Shown here piece by piece: positions 7,907 to 16,951 of a DNA stretch of 64,000 bases. The stretch's first letter is position 1. Each line of letters starts with the position of its first letter. This DNA is from Pseudomonadota bacterium (GTDB lineage Bacteria; Pseudomonadota; Alphaproteobacteria; Puniceispirillales; Marisalimonadaceae): contig JAOESH010000008.1 in assembly GCA_028382005.1 (NCBI GenBank), positions 1 to 64,000 of the forward strand. Reading direction: 5' to 3'. The translations under genes and the position numbers were made by a program. The notes beneath the pieces are model-generated. The model ran no database searches. It saw nothing but the letters and a program-made list of their open reading frames with translations, and was not told where the DNA came from.

Positions 7907-9874
7907 ATGAAAGATGACTTTAAAAACAATTCGATATTATGGTCTCCTTCTGATGACAGAATTAAATCGTCTCAGATGTACTTGTTTATGGAAAATATTA
8001 ATCAAAGCTATAACTTAAATCTAATGAATTTCGAAGAACTTCATGAATGGTCAATAAAATCAACCCCTAATTTTTGGAATGCTGTATGGGATTTTTTTAA
8101 TATTATTGGAACTAAAGGCAATAAGCCTTTTATAGACCCAATAAATAAGATGCCGGGGAGCAAGTTTTTTCCTTATGGTAAAGTAAACTATGCTGAAAAT
8201 ATGTTGTCAGGGGATAATAATGGATTAGCTATTGTATTTAAATCTGAAGATAAGATTAGAAGGACTTTGTCCTGGGAAGAGCTAAATTCTCAAGTAGCTA
8301 CTCTAGCAAAATTTTTAAAAGAACATGGTATTGTAAAAGGTGACAGGATAGCAGCCTTCATGCCGAACATGCCAGAAACTGTTGTTATGATGCTAGCGTC
8401 CTCCTCTTTAGGTGCGATTTTCTCATCAGCTTCTCCTGACTTTGGAGTTGATGGAGTTTTAGACAGGTTTGGTCAAATTGAACCCAAAATTCTAATAACT
8501 ACTGATGGTTATTGGTATAATGGAAAAGAAGTGAAAATAGATGATAAAGTTTTAAATGTCGTTAAAGGATTATCATCTATACAAAAAGTTGTAATAGCTC
8601 CTTTATTAGGTGGTAAAACAAATTTTGATAATAAAAACTTTATAAGTTACAGGGAGATACAAGACAAATATTTTACAACTGAAATTAGTTTTCAGCCTTT
8701 AGGCTTAGACGAGCCATTATACATTATGTTTTCTAGCGGCACTACTGGGAAACCAAAATGCATAGTTCACTCAAATGGCGGTGTTTTATTAAAACATTTT
8801 GTTGAACTTGGTCTTCATTCAAACGCAAGAAAGGAAAGTAAAGTATTTTATTTTACTACATGTGGATGGATGATGTGGAACTGGTTGGTATCGGGGTTAT
8901 TATTAAAATCAACAATCTACCTGTTTGATGGTTCACCCTTTTACCCAAATGGAGAGGTTTTATGGGAATTTGTAGACAAAGAGAAAATTAATTTTATGGG
9001 TGTTTCTGCTAAATATATTGATGCCTTAGGTAAGGATCACATAAGTGTTATTGATAAATATAAATTAGATGATTTGGAAATAATTGGCTCTACGGGTTCC
9101 CCACTAATTCATGAAAGTTTTGATTATATTTATAATAGGGTAAAAAAAGATGTTTCAGTAGCTAGTTTGTCTGGTGGAACTGATTTAGTGGGTTGTTTCA
9201 TAGGAGGTAATCCAATGTCATCTGTAAGGCGGGGAGAAATACAAGGCCCTATTTTGGGAATGGATATACATGTTTTTGATGACAACGGTAACTCGATTAA
9301 AAATGAGAAAGGAGAATTAGTATGTATACAAAGCTTTCCTACTATGCCTTTATATTTTTGGAACGATAAAAACAACGAAAAATATCATAATGCTTATTTT
9401 AACAAATTTGAAAATATTTGGTGCCACGGTGATTATATTTTAAAGACTGAAAATAATGGTTTTATTATATTTGGAAGATCTGATGCAACATTAAACCCTG
9501 GCGGTGTTCGTATTGGAACTGCAGAAATATATAGACAGGTCGAGCAGTTAGAAGAGGTTTTAGAAGGGTTAGTTGTTGGGCAAATATGGAATGGTGACAC
9601 AAGAGTTGTTCTGTTTGTTAGATTAAATTCTAACTATGACTTAACCGAAGAACTGACCAATAAAATCAAATTAAAAATTAAATCAGGTGCCTCCCCAAGG
9701 CATACACCTTCAAAGATAATTTCAGTTAAAGATATACCAAGAACAAAATCTGGTAAAATTGCAGAGTTAGCTGTACGAGATTTGATTCACAATAAACCTA
9801 TTAACAATCAAACAGCTTTGGCCAATCCTGAGTGCTTAGTAGAATTTAAAAATATAAAACAATTAAGTTTTTAA
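7907..9874 (+). CDS. aacS: Acetoacetyl-CoA synthetase
   Basis: Adenylate-forming ligase of 655 aa, the usual size for acetoacetate-CoA ligase. The N-terminal block ILWSPSDDRIKSSQMYLFM and KVNYAENML is typical of this subfamily. P-loop MFSSGTTGKPK, motif FGRSDATLNPGGVRIGTAEI and catalytic lysine segment RTKSGKIAE are all present. It activates acetoacetate from ketone-body or PHB turnover in the cytosol. It starts 20 nt after the pterin dehydratase and ends with a TTAA tetranucleotide that also contains the stop of the convergent MFS gene. Propionyl- or acetyl-CoA synthetase is less likely given the N-terminus. Confidence 0.93.
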   Translation: MKDDFKNNSILWSPSDDRIKSSQMYLFMENINQSYNLNLMNFEELHEWSIKSTPNFWNAVWDFFNIIGTKGNKPFIDPINKMPGSKFFPYGKVNYAENMLSGDNNGLAIVFKSEDKIRRTLSWEELNSQVATLAKFLKEHGIVKGDRIAAFMPNMPETVVMMLASSSLGAIFSSASPDFGVDGVLDRFGQIEPKILITTDGYWYNGKEVKIDDKVLNVVKGLSSIQKVVIAPLLGGKTNFDNKNFISYREIQDKYFTTEISFQPLGLDEPLYIMFSSGTTGKPKCIVHSNGGVLLKHFVELGLHSNARKESKVFYFTTCGWMMWNWLVSGLLLKSTIYLFDGSPFYPNGEVLWEFVDKEKINFMGVSAKYIDALGKDHISVIDKYKLDDLEIIGSTGSPLIHESFDYIYNRVKKDVSVASLSGGTDLVGCFIGGNPMSSVRRGEIQGPILGMDIHVFDDNGNSIKNEKGELVCIQSFPTMPLYFWNDKNNEKYHNAYFNKFENIWCHGDYILKTENNGFIIFGRSDATLNPGGVRIGTAEIYRQVEQLEEVLEGLVVGQIWNGDTRVVLFVRLNSNYDLTEELTNKIKLKIKSGASPRHTPSKIISVKDIPRTKSGKIAELAVRDLIHNKPINNQTALANPECLVEFKNIKQLSF

Positions 9875-11085
9875 CTTACCTTTTTTATTTCTGAATTTAC
9901 TGAAAAAGGCTCTTCTTTAACAGTGATTGTGAGAAGAAACGCAATAATGCCCAATCCTACGCTTAACCACCACATGTTTTCATAACTACCATAAATATCA
10001 AAAAACCTCCCACCTAACCAAGCTCCTAATACAGCCCCCAGTTGATGGCAAATGAAGCAAATACCAGATAATGTGGCCAAATATTTTGGCCCAATAAAAG
10101 ATAATATGATTGCGTTAGTCATTGGAACTGTTGCTAACCACAAAATGCCAATGACAGCTCCAAATAACAAAGCAATAAATGGTGATGGGGGTGAGAGAAC
10201 AAATATTGTGATTGTAAGAGCTCTCAATAAATAAATTATTGACAAGGGCATTGGTTTTTTAACTTTACCACCTAGCCATCCAAATCCTAAAGTTCCAATT
10301 ATATTAGTTACCCCAATAATTGCTAGTGACCATCCAGCTATTTCTGCCGAAATACCTTTAGAGATTAGGTCTGCAGGAAGGTGTAACGCAATAAAAGTAA
10401 CGTGAAATCCACATACAAAAAAACCAGAAATTAATAATATGTAATTTTTATCTTTCAGAGAAAACATAATGGTCTTTTGTAAGCTGTTTTCGAGATCTTG
10501 AGTATTATTGTTATTTTCATTTGTATTATTGAGGAGTGGCAAAAGAAGTAATAGGCATATTGAAATTGAAGATAAAACAATTAAACTTGTTTCCCAACCA
10601 AACTCCTTATTCATCCACATAGTAGGAAGTACAATAGCAAATTGTCCAAATGAAGCTGCTGCAGCTACTAGGCCCATTGCAAGAGAACGTTTATTAACCG
10701 GAGCTACCTTGCCTGCTATGCTTACCATAGTTGCCATTCCAGCGCCACCAAGGCCAAATCCCATAAGAGTTGTAGCAGAAAACAAAACGAATTCAGAAGT
10801 CGGATTGCTCATCAGGAAAATACCTGATGAATACGAAATAATCCCAAATGCAAGAACTTTTTGAGGTCCCCACTTGTCTATAAGAATTCCTAAGAAAAAT
10901 GTAACAAGACCCCAAATAATTGCTTGAACACCTATTGCAAATGAAAAGAATTCTTTCCCACTTTTCATGAAGCTAGTAATTGGATCTAAGAATAAACCTA
11001 GAGATTGTCTAACGCCCATAATCATAACGATTATGATTGAGCAAACAAGAATTACAACTTGCCAATCAACTTTCTTAGTCTCCAT
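9871..11085 (-). CDS. MFS transporter
   Basis: 404 aa with about 12 hydrophobic helices and an MFS motif-A-like loop GILIDKWGPQKVL (residues ~60-75). Overall it resembles monocarboxylate/oxalate-formate-type MFS carriers (MGVRQSLGLFLDPI at the N-terminus). It lies 20 nt downstream of, and on the same strand as, a MarR regulator gene; the regulator-transporter pairing suggests inducible import or export of a small organic acid. Convergent with aacS, with a 4-nt overlap of stop codons. An acetoacetate or related acid substrate is speculative. Confidence 0.82.
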   Translation of the reverse strand: METKKVDWQVVILVCSIIIVMIMGVRQSLGLFLDPITSFMKSGKEFFSFAIGVQAIIWGLVTFFLGILIDKWGPQKVLAFGIISYSSGIFLMSNPTSEFVLFSATTLMGFGLGGAGMATMVSIAGKVAPVNKRSLAMGLVAAAASFGQFAIVLPTMWMNKEFGWETSLIVLSSISICLLLLLPLLNNTNENNNNTQDLENSLQKTIMFSLKDKNYILLISGFFVCGFHVTFIALHLPADLISKGISAEIAGWSLAIIGVTNIIGTLGFGWLGGKVKKPMPLSIIYLLRALTITIFVLSPPSPFIALLFGAVIGILWLATVPMTNAIILSFIGPKYLATLSGICFICHQLGAVLGAWLGGRFFDIYGSYENMWWLSVGLGIIAFLLTITVKEEPFSVNSEIKKVS

Positions 11086-11105
11086 TTTAATTCCCCTTTT
11101 AGTAG

Positions 11106-11522
11106 TTAAAAATTTAATTTACTAATCTTTTTCATGAATAAATCAAATTGATTTTTATTATTTAATCCAAAGGCATTTAGAAATTTCTGTTGACTTTTTT
11201 CCCAGATAACTTTTGCATCATTTAGTTTTTTTGTTCCATTAACAGTAAGGCTTATAACTTTTATTTTATTTACATCATTTTTTTTATAATAAATAAGATC
11301 TATTTTTTTTAACTTATCCAAATTTCTTAACACAGTTGTTCTTTCAAGATCTAGTTTTCTTGATAATTCATGTACTGTTGGATTACCTAAATCCTGTATA
11401 TTTTTTAATGTACTGTATTGTGTAATTTTAATGTCAAGAGAAGATAATTCATGATCATATAATTTTGAAATATGATTAGCTGCCTTTCTGAGGGATATGC
11501 AAATACAAGAAATATCATTCAT
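11106..11522 (-). CDS. MarR-family transcriptional regulator
   Basis: 138-aa winged-helix protein. The DNA-binding region shows LGNPTVHELSRKLDLERTTVLRNLDKLKKIDLIYYKKN, i.e. the recognition helix (ERTTVLRNLDKL) followed by the wing; N- and C-terminal helices would form the dimer interface. ATG at 11522. It precedes the MFS gene by 20 nt on the same strand and probably regulates the pair in response to an aromatic or organic acid ligand. No clear operator palindrome was found in the 49-nt spacer upstream. Confidence 0.88.
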   Translation of the reverse strand: MNDISCICISLRKAANHISKLYDHELSSLDIKITQYSTLKNIQDLGNPTVHELSRKLDLERTTVLRNLDKLKKIDLIYYKKNDVNKIKVISLTVNGTKKLNDAKVIWEKSQQKFLNAFGLNNKNQFDLFMKKISKLNF

Positions 11523-11571
11523 ATTTTGTGTATATACACATATTCAACAAATGTCAATTTCAATGCTTCAG

Positions 11572-12033
11572 TTATCCTCTACCTCTGTAATTATCAACAT
11601 TATGAATAGGTATAAATAAATGCTTAGGTTGTTCATTTGTTTGCCAAAATATATCGATAGGAATTCCACCTCTTGGATACCAATAACCACCAATTCTTAA
11701 CCATTTAGGAGACAATAAATCAACAATATCTTGAGCAATTGAAATTGTACAATCTTCATGAAACGCACCATGGTTTCTATATCCTAAAAGATATAATTTA
11801 AAAGATTTACTCTCTACAATAAATTTATTAGGAACGTAGTCTATCACAATATGAGCAAAATCAGGTTGGGCAGTAACTGGACAGATTGAAGTAAATTCTG
11901 GACATGTAAGCCTTATAGCATAATCAACACCAATTTTAGGATTTGTAACTTTTTCAAGAATATTGTTGTCAGGAAATTCTGGAACTTTACTTTTATAGCC
12001 AAGAGCATTTAAGTCTTTAGTTGATTTACTCAT
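11572..12033 (-). CDS. queF: NADPH-dependent preQ0 reductase
   Basis: Type I QueF (153 aa, short single-domain form), reducing 7-cyano-7-deazaguanine to preQ1 in queuosine biosynthesis. The thioimide-forming cysteine is Cys51 in [14 protein letters not shown], with Asp58 as general acid. The NADPH/substrate segment [12 protein letters not shown] and [11 protein letters not shown] are conserved. It lies 13 nt after pyrF on the same strand, so it is probably the last gene of the DUF1244-gapR-pyrF-queF operon. No preQ1 riboswitch is apparent. Confidence 0.96.
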   Translation of the reverse strand: MSKSTKDLNALGYKSKVPEFPDNNILEKVTNPKIGVDYAIRLTCPEFTSICPVTAQPDFAHIVIDYVPNKFIVESKSFKLYLLGYRNHGAFHEDCTISIAQDIVDLLSPKWLRIGGYWYPRGGIPIDIFWQTNEQPKHLFIPIHNVDNYRGRG

Positions 12034-12046
12034 GAAAATATCTCAC

Positions 12047-12958
12047 TTAATGATTGATGTTCATTAACTCATTATTAGTAGAATTAATTTTAGTCAATAT
12101 TATATTTTGCCACTCTTCAATATTCTTGACTAAATAAGATTCTTCTGGAAAAGCAATACTTCTGGAGGCGTTTATTAAGCCAAAGTTTTGAAGGTCTAGT
12201 TTTTTAGTATCTGGAATTAATGGAGCACATGCATCCTCTGCTGAAGCACCTTGTGTTCCATAACCAGGAATTAAAAATGGAGCACTTGGTAAGATTTTTC
12301 TTAATGCTAAAGCTTCTTCTTTAAATGTAGCGCCAGACACGATACCTATTGATGATAATCCAGAAGTCCCTTTATGTTTTTCTACAATAGGTTTTAATAT
12401 GTTAGCAAGATGTTCATAGCATTTAATGCCAATTGTAAGAGGCATTTCTTGAATATCTTTAGATCCTTTATTACTTGTATGAGCTAAAATAAATAACCCA
12501 CTACCTGTTTCAGAAGCTTTTTTAAAGAAAGGTTCGAGGCTATCGATGCCTAACCAAGGATTAACAGTCAGAGCATCACTTGGAAAAGGAGCGTTTTTTC
12601 CTAAATAAGCGTTTGCGTATGCTTGGCTAGTACTTCCTATGTCACCTCTTTTTGCATCCATAATTACTAAAAAACCTTTGGATTGAGCGTGTTTACATAA
12701 AGATGAAAGTAGTTTCATACCATCTGGGCCTAGTTGTTCAAATAAAGCAATTTGCGGTTTAATCGCTGGCACAAGTTCATAAGCAGTATCTAAAAGTGAA
12801 AAACAAAACTTCTCAACCGTTTTAATATTATTTGTAGAGGTGCGTTCTTTATTGAAAATTTTAGGAATCATGTTTAGGTGTGGATCAATACCTAAGCATA
12901 AAAAAGATTTAGTACTTCTAATTTTTTTAAAAAGCCTGTCTCCAAAATGCTCAACCAT
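12047..12958 (-). CDS. pyrF: Orotidine 5'-phosphate decarboxylase, type 2
   Basis: Decarboxylates OMP to UMP, last step of pyrimidine synthesis. At 303 aa it is the long type 2 subfamily, not the ~230-aa type 1 common in Proteobacteria. Substrate and catalytic motifs are FLCLGIDPH (Asp25) and IMDAKRGDIGSTSQAYA, the DxKRxDI signature. A phosphate-binding loop PGYGTQGA is present near residue 240. It is 3 nt downstream of gapR and 13 nt upstream of queF on the minus strand. The type 2 form in this context may indicate an old gene replacement. Confidence 0.92.
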   Translation of the reverse strand: MVEHFGDRLFKKIRSTKSFLCLGIDPHLNMIPKIFNKERTSTNNIKTVEKFCFSLLDTAYELVPAIKPQIALFEQLGPDGMKLLSSLCKHAQSKGFLVIMDAKRGDIGSTSQAYANAYLGKNAPFPSDALTVNPWLGIDSLEPFFKKASETGSGLFILAHTSNKGSKDIQEMPLTIGIKCYEHLANILKPIVEKHKGTSGLSSIGIVSGATFKEEALALRKILPSAPFLIPGYGTQGASAEDACAPLIPDTKKLDLQNFGLINASRSIAFPEESYLVKNIEEWQNIILTKINSTNNELMNINH

Positions 12959-12961
12959 ATT

Positions 12962-13228
12962 TTAAAATATACCTAAAGCATTTCTGTAAGTATCTAACAA
13001 AGCTTCTTGTTCTAACCTTTCATCAATATCCATTTTGCGTATAATTAAGACTTTACGCATAATTTTGGGGTCATAGCCTATACTCTTTGCTTCAGAATAA
13101 ACTTCCTTAATGTCAGCAAGTATATTGCTTTTCTCTTCCTCTAATCTTTCAACTCTTTCTATAAAGCTTTTAAGACGATCATCTTTAGGGTTATTTTCGA
13201 TGTTTTCTTTATTTTCTATATTGTTCAT
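12962..13228 (-). CDS. gapR: GapR/DUF2312-type DNA-binding protein
   Basis: Small coiled-coil protein of 88 aa. The segment [20 protein letters not shown], continuing through [21 protein letters not shown] and ending YRNALGIF, matches the DUF2312 family including Caulobacter GapR. GapR clamps overtwisted DNA and stimulates topoisomerases, and the family is characteristic of Alphaproteobacteria. I place the start at the ATG at 13228, 1 nt after the DUF1244 stop. An upstream in-frame ATG at 13279 would add 17 basic residues and overlap DUF1244 by 50 nt. The chosen start implies translational coupling with DUF1244. Confidence 0.88.
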   Translation of the reverse strand: MNNIENKENIENNPKDDRLKSFIERVERLEEEKSNILADIKEVYSEAKSIGYDPKIMRKVLIIRKMDIDERLEQEALLDTYRNALGIF

Positions 13229-13229
13229 A

Positions 13230-13529
13230 TTAGTGTGTTTCTGGTTCTTTGTTTTTAAATTCATTTTTTTGATCTTCATTGGCCTCTGTTTGGTATTTTT
13301 CTATCCAAACAGAATGCGGCATCCCATATATTATTTCCCTAGCATCATCTTTATTGATGTCTATTCCGTTATCTTCAGCAGACTCGCTATACCACCTTGA
13401 GAGACAGTTTCTACAAAATCCACTAAGGTTCATTAAATCAATATTTTGCACGTCAGTTCTTTTTTGAAGATGAGAAATCAATTTTTTTAAAACATCTGAT
13501 TCAATTTTTAACTTCTGTTCATTATTCAT
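13230..13529 (-). CDS. DUF1244 family protein
   Basis: 99 aa, matching the proteobacterial DUF1244 family length. Conserved core: [16 protein letters not shown] (two cysteines in CRNC) and [17 protein letters not shown]. The function of the family is not established; the CxxC-like pair could bind metal, but that is inference. It is the first gene of a minus-strand operon with gapR, pyrF and queF, divergent from mntR across a 131-base AT-rich spacer. Confidence 0.85.
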   Translation of the reverse strand: MNNEQKLKIESDVLKKLISHLQKRTDVQNIDLMNLSGFCRNCLSRWYSESAEDNGIDINKDDAREIIYGMPHSVWIEKYQTEANEDQKNEFKNKEPETH

Positions 13530-13629
13530 TTTATCACCTATTTTTAATTATGTTATTATCACAAATCTGATATCAAAACAATTTACATTCAAAAATAATA
13601 TAATTAATTGTAAAAAGTTTATAAAAATA

Positions 13630-13643
13630 TTAGCATAAGCTAA
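13630..13643 (+). promoter_or_regulatory. Probable MntR box upstream of mntR
   Basis: TTAGC-ATAA-GCTAA is a perfect inverted repeat 17 bases before the mntR ATG. Its TAGC-N4-GCTA core matches the core of the enterobacterial MntR box as I recall it (AACATAGC-N4-GCTATGTT). A -35-like TTGTAA at 13608-13613, 17 nt before TAGCAT (13631-13636), would put the -10 element inside the box. This suggests Mn-dependent autorepression. Confidence 0.55.
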
Positions 13644-13656
13644 CTTTAGAAAGTTA
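13641..13656 (+). promoter_or_regulatory. Second inverted repeat before mntR
   Basis: TAACTTT-AG-AAAGTTA is a perfect 7+2+7 inverted repeat that overlaps the end of the MntR-like box and stops 4 bases before the ATG, covering the ribosome binding region. It could be a second operator half or an RNA hairpin masking the start. It does not have the TAGC/GCTA core. Confidence 0.35.
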
Positions 13657-13660
13657 AATT

Positions 13661-14074
13661 ATGAATGATAAGATAGAGTTCAATTCTGACAGGTTCGAGC
13701 AAGTAAGAAATGCAAGAAATACTGAAACTGCAGAAGACTACACTGAAATGATTGCTGACTTGATAAGAGAATCAGGTGAAGCAAGAGCAGTAGACTTAGC
13801 TAAACATTTTGGAGTAACTGGCCCTACTGTTAATAGCATAATCAGGCGTTTAGTAAGAGAAGATTTGGTTATTAGTAAGCCTTATAGGTCTATATTTTTA
13901 ACTGAGAAAGGCCAATTTTTAGCAGACTATTGCAAAAAAAGACATGAAATTGTCTATAAATTTTTAATTAAAATTGGCGTCAATAGCGAAACCGCTAAAA
14001 ATGATGCTGAAGGTTTAGAGCATCATGTAAGTGCTGAAACGTTAAATGTCTTTGAGAAATACAACAAAAAATAA
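13661..14074 (+). CDS. mntR: Manganese-responsive regulator MntR (DtxR family)
   Basis: 137-aa winged-helix metalloregulator. ETAEDYTEMIADLIRESGEA followed by the helix-turn-helix VDLAKHFGVTGPTVNSIIRRL match proteobacterial MntR. Metal-site residues appear in AEDYTEMI (Asp/Glu), KKRHEIVYKFL (His) and the DAEGLEHHVSAETL block (Glu, His, His). It lacks the SH3-like third domain of DtxR, as normal for MntR. It represses Mn import genes when Mn(II) is high; no transporter lies beside it. Palindromes in the promoter suggest autoregulation. Its stop abuts the convergent GT39 stop with no gap. Confidence 0.92.
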   Translation: MNDKIEFNSDRFEQVRNARNTETAEDYTEMIADLIRESGEARAVDLAKHFGVTGPTVNSIIRRLVREDLVISKPYRSIFLTEKGQFLADYCKKRHEIVYKFLIKIGVNSETAKNDAEGLEHHVSAETLNVFEKYNKK

Positions 14075-15559
14075 TTATTTATTTTTACCAGTAAACAAAT
14101 AATAAGTTCTATAAATATCTTTCATTGTGTTAACAGAGATTTTATCTATTAGCTTAATATATGCAAGGTTTGGATAGTTATAAATCTTTGGTTTAGTGCT
14201 TACGATCAATACATTTTCTCTAGAATGGAACTGTCTATTATTATAATTATAATTAGCTTCATAAAAATTACCTGGTTTTAAGCTTTCACTTTTTAGAAAA
14301 ATTTTATTTTTAAATTTTTTATGAGACCTATTTAGATAATAGTTGAACCTAGAAATATCTCCTCTAGTTTCAAATACTATTGCTGATATTAGGTCAGTAT
14401 TAAATCTATTTTCAATCTTGTCAGAAAGTAATTCAAATCCAAGACTTTTTCTTAATGGGTCAGATTTCAAATTTAATGGATAAAAGTCTCCAGTTAATGT
14501 TACTTTTAAAATAAATATTGATAAAACAAAGTTGATTATAAATCCGACCTTAAAGAAAATTCTTAAAAATTTGTATTTTTGTATTACTACATATGCGCTA
14601 AGTATTATTGTGGCGCATATATAAGCTGTAATAGCCCAATTTGGGTTAGAGATTTTAAGAAAACTTTGAATTGTAATTAGAATTATAATTGGAAATGATA
14701 GGAAGGCTAGTAGAGATAGTTTTCCTTTTTTGAGAAAACAGTCAAAAATTAAAAATATATATAAAAGTAAAAAAATTGGACCAAACACTAGTAGTTGAGA
14801 TGATAAAAAACTAATTACGTTTGTTAAGTTAAATATAATTTTAGTAAGGTTGGCATTTGAAACTGTATGGCTAACTGTAACAAATTCATTTATGTAATTC
14901 CAATATATATTCCCACTTGCTACTAAAATGCTTGTTATGAGTATAATAAATATATTTTTGATGCTTAGGTCTTTATTTCTGTCATAAATCAACCACCACA
15001 TAATTAAAAATATAATAAAATACAAAGCAGCGTACTTAGATAAAAAAGCCAATCCAATTGAAATTCCAGCTAAAATAGCAATCAAGTTTGTTTCATTACG
15101 GAATAATTTAAATATGAATAAAATGCTAAATGACCAAAATAATAGCAAAGGAGTGTCTGTAGATATAATAAAACTACCTAAAGATGCGGCTGGAGTAAAA
15201 ATCCATATCAAAGCTGCTAATTTTCCAGCCTTAGCTCCAAAAGCAAATTGGGAAGTTGCCCATAAAATTAACGAAATAAAAAAATGAATTAATGGAGACG
15301 ATAACCTTACAGCCCATTCCTCATTTCCAAAAACACTTGTGGAAAGTGCTATTACCCATGCTATCATAGGCGGTTTTGTAAAATAACCAAATTCTATATT
15401 TTGTGACCAGTGCCAATACTGGGCTTCATCAACAGACAGTTCTATTGGCGAAACGTATAAAGCATATATTCTAAGTAAAGTAATTGTTATTAAGAAAAAT
15501 AATACTACTGGGGAACTGAGCAATAAAAAATTATCGCGTTGATTGCGGAACGATATCAC
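14075..15559 (-). CDS. GT39/ArnT-like membrane glycosyltransferase
   Basis: 494 aa with about 11 transmembrane helices and a soluble C-terminal part (about residues 375-494). The first periplasmic loop carries SVDEAQYWHWSQNIEFGYFT followed by KPPMIAW. That is the PMT/ArnT pattern with the acidic catalytic residue (Asp-Glu) and the KPP motif. It should transfer a sugar from a polyprenyl-phosphate donor on the periplasmic side to lipid A, a glycan or a protein. It is transcribed alone. It could be ArnT-like or a dolichyl-phosphate-mannose-type protein transferase; the acceptor is unknown. The start at 15559 places the first helix immediately after a short basic N-terminus. Confidence 0.83.
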   Translation of the reverse strand: MISFRNQRDNFLLLSSPVVLFFLITITLLRIYALYVSPIELSVDEAQYWHWSQNIEFGYFTKPPMIAWVIALSTSVFGNEEWAVRLSSPLIHFFISLILWATSQFAFGAKAGKLAALIWIFTPAASLGSFIISTDTPLLLFWSFSILFIFKLFRNETNLIAILAGISIGLAFLSKYAALYFIIFLIMWWLIYDRNKDLSIKNIFIILITSILVASGNIYWNYINEFVTVSHTVSNANLTKIIFNLTNVISFLSSQLLVFGPIFLLLYIFLIFDCFLKKGKLSLLAFLSFPIIILITIQSFLKISNPNWAITAYICATIILSAYVVIQKYKFLRIFFKVGFIINFVLSIFILKVTLTGDFYPLNLKSDPLRKSLGFELLSDKIENRFNTDLISAIVFETRGDISRFNYYLNRSHKKFKNKIFLKSESLKPGNFYEANYNYNNRQFHSRENVLIVSTKPKIYNYPNLAYIKLIDKISVNTMKDIYRTYYLFTGKNK

Positions 15560-15711
15560 TTACGTATCCCCCCCTTACATTAAAAATAATGTATTCATAA
15601 TAAATAAAAAAATATTATTTGCTAACCATTTTAAATATAAATTTTTTATCGTTCTTGATTTGTGACAATTATAACCTTATTTTAGGTATCTAACCAACAT
15701 GTGGATGAATC

Positions 15712-16131
15712 TTGAAAGAATATAACGATCAAATTAATGAATTAATTAATGACTTTTCCTTTTTTGAAAATTGGGAAGATAAATACCAATATTTGATTGA
15801 TCTTGGTAGAAATGTTCCTGCAATGAGTGAAGAGTTAAAAATTGATGAGAACAAACTTAAAGGTTGTCAGTCAGTTGTCTATTTCAGTAATTCATTTAAT
15901 AGCGATGGCTCCATTACTTATATGGCTACTAGTGACGCTGCTATTGTACAAGGTCTAATAGCGTTAATGCTAAAAGTTTATTCAGGAAAAAAACCCCAAG
16001 AAATTTTAGATATTAATATTAATTTTTTAGAAAAAATTGGTTTGGACGAACATTTATCTCCAACTAGAAAAAATGGATTATCTTCCCTCATTTCTTCAAT
16101 TAAGAATGCTGCTAAATTAAAATTAATTTAG
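15712..16131 (+). CDS. sufE: Cysteine desulfuration protein SufE
   Basis: 139-aa SufE that accepts persulfide sulfur from SufS for Fe-S cluster assembly. DLGRNVPAMSEELKIDENK and KLKGCQSVVYF contain the acceptor Cys52; AIVQGLIALMLKVYSG and a C-terminal GLDEHLSPTRKNGL complete the family pattern. TTG at 15712 is the only usable start, because a TGA sits two codons upstream in frame. No other suf genes are in the window. It is followed after 10 nt by the TrmH-family gene. Confidence 0.95.
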   Translation: MKEYNDQINELINDFSFFENWEDKYQYLIDLGRNVPAMSEELKIDENKLKGCQSVVYFSNSFNSDGSITYMATSDAAIVQGLIALMLKVYSGKKPQEILDININFLEKIGLDEHLSPTRKNGLSSLISSIKNAAKLKLI

Positions 16132-16141
16132 GATTCCAAAT

Positions 16142-16951
16142 TTGATCAAAATTGGTAAAAAATACGAAATTATAAGTCTATATAATGACAAGGTTAAGGT
16201 AATTAATAGCTTGTCTCAAAGAAAGTATAGAAAAGAGCTAAATTTATTTGTAGCTGAAGGTATCAGGGTCTGCAAAGAGGCATTAAATAATGGCTGGTCA
16301 TTTAAATATCTTCTCTACGATAAATCTAATATTGATAACTCCTTAATAAATGATTTACTAGATGAAATCATCTCAAAAGGTGGGGATGTTATTGGCGTGA
16401 CATCTGATATTTTAAAAAAAATTTCTCATAAAGATAATCCGCAAAATGTATTAGGTGTAATTGAGCAAAAATGGTGCTCATTACCGTTAGATTTGAATAA
16501 AGATACTTTTGTTGCACTAGAATGTGTAAGAGACCCCGGTAATTTAGGGACTGTTTTAAGAACAATAGACGCCGTAGGTGCTAAGGGATGTATTTTGGTA
16601 GGAGAATGTACAGACCCATTTTCGTATGAATCTGTGAGGGCTAGTATGGGTGCTATTTTTAATTTAAAAATTATTGGAGTTTGCTTAGAAGATTTTATTA
16701 AATGGAAATTTCAACATAAAGTGAGTTTAATTGGTACTTCTTTGAATAATGCAGATGATTACACAAAAACAAATTGGAAATTACCATTCATATTAGCTAT
16801 GGGAAATGAACAACAAGGTTTATCTGAAAAGATTTTGGGTTGCTGTGACCAAATAATTAAAATGCCAATGTTTGGTAGCTCAGATAGCTTAAACTTGGCA
16901 GTTTCGGCTGGAGTGGCTCTTTATGAATCAATTAGGAAAAATCCTAATTAA
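16142..16951 (+). CDS. TrmH/SpoU-family RNA 2'-O-methyltransferase
   Basis: 269 aa with an N-terminal substrate-binding domain (about 1-105) and a SPOUT knot domain. Motifs: ECVRDPGNLGTVLRTIDAVG (motif 1, Asn and Arg), ILAMGNEQQGLS (motif 2) and SDSLNLAVSAGVALYES (motif 3). This matches RlmB/TrmH-like 2'-O-ribose methylation of rRNA or tRNA with SAM. The target nucleotide cannot be assigned. TTG start at 16142. The stop codon is inside a TTAA shared with the convergent methyltransferase gene. Confidence 0.88.
   Translation: MIKIGKKYEIISLYNDKVKVINSLSQRKYRKELNLFVAEGIRVCKEALNNGWSFKYLLYDKSNIDNSLINDLLDEIISKGGDVIGVTSDILKKISHKDNPQNVLGVIEQKWCSLPLDLNKDTFVALECVRDPGNLGTVLRTIDAVGAKGCILVGECTDPFSYESVRASMGAIFNLKIIGVCLEDFIKWKFQHKVSLIGTSLNNADDYTKTNWKLPFILAMGNEQQGLSEKILGCCDQIIKMPMFGSSDSLNLAVSAGVALYESIRKNPN

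Noticed and set aside
10508-10864. 118-aa plus-strand ORF inside the MFS gene
   Set aside because: Runs antisense through a well-supported transporter, has no family motif or ribosome binding site, and is low complexity in the way of an opposite-strand shadow.
13229-13279. Longer GapR start overlapping DUF1244 by 50 nt
   Set aside because: The extra residues ([15 protein letters not shown]) are not family-like; the ATG at 13228 directly follows the DUF1244 stop.
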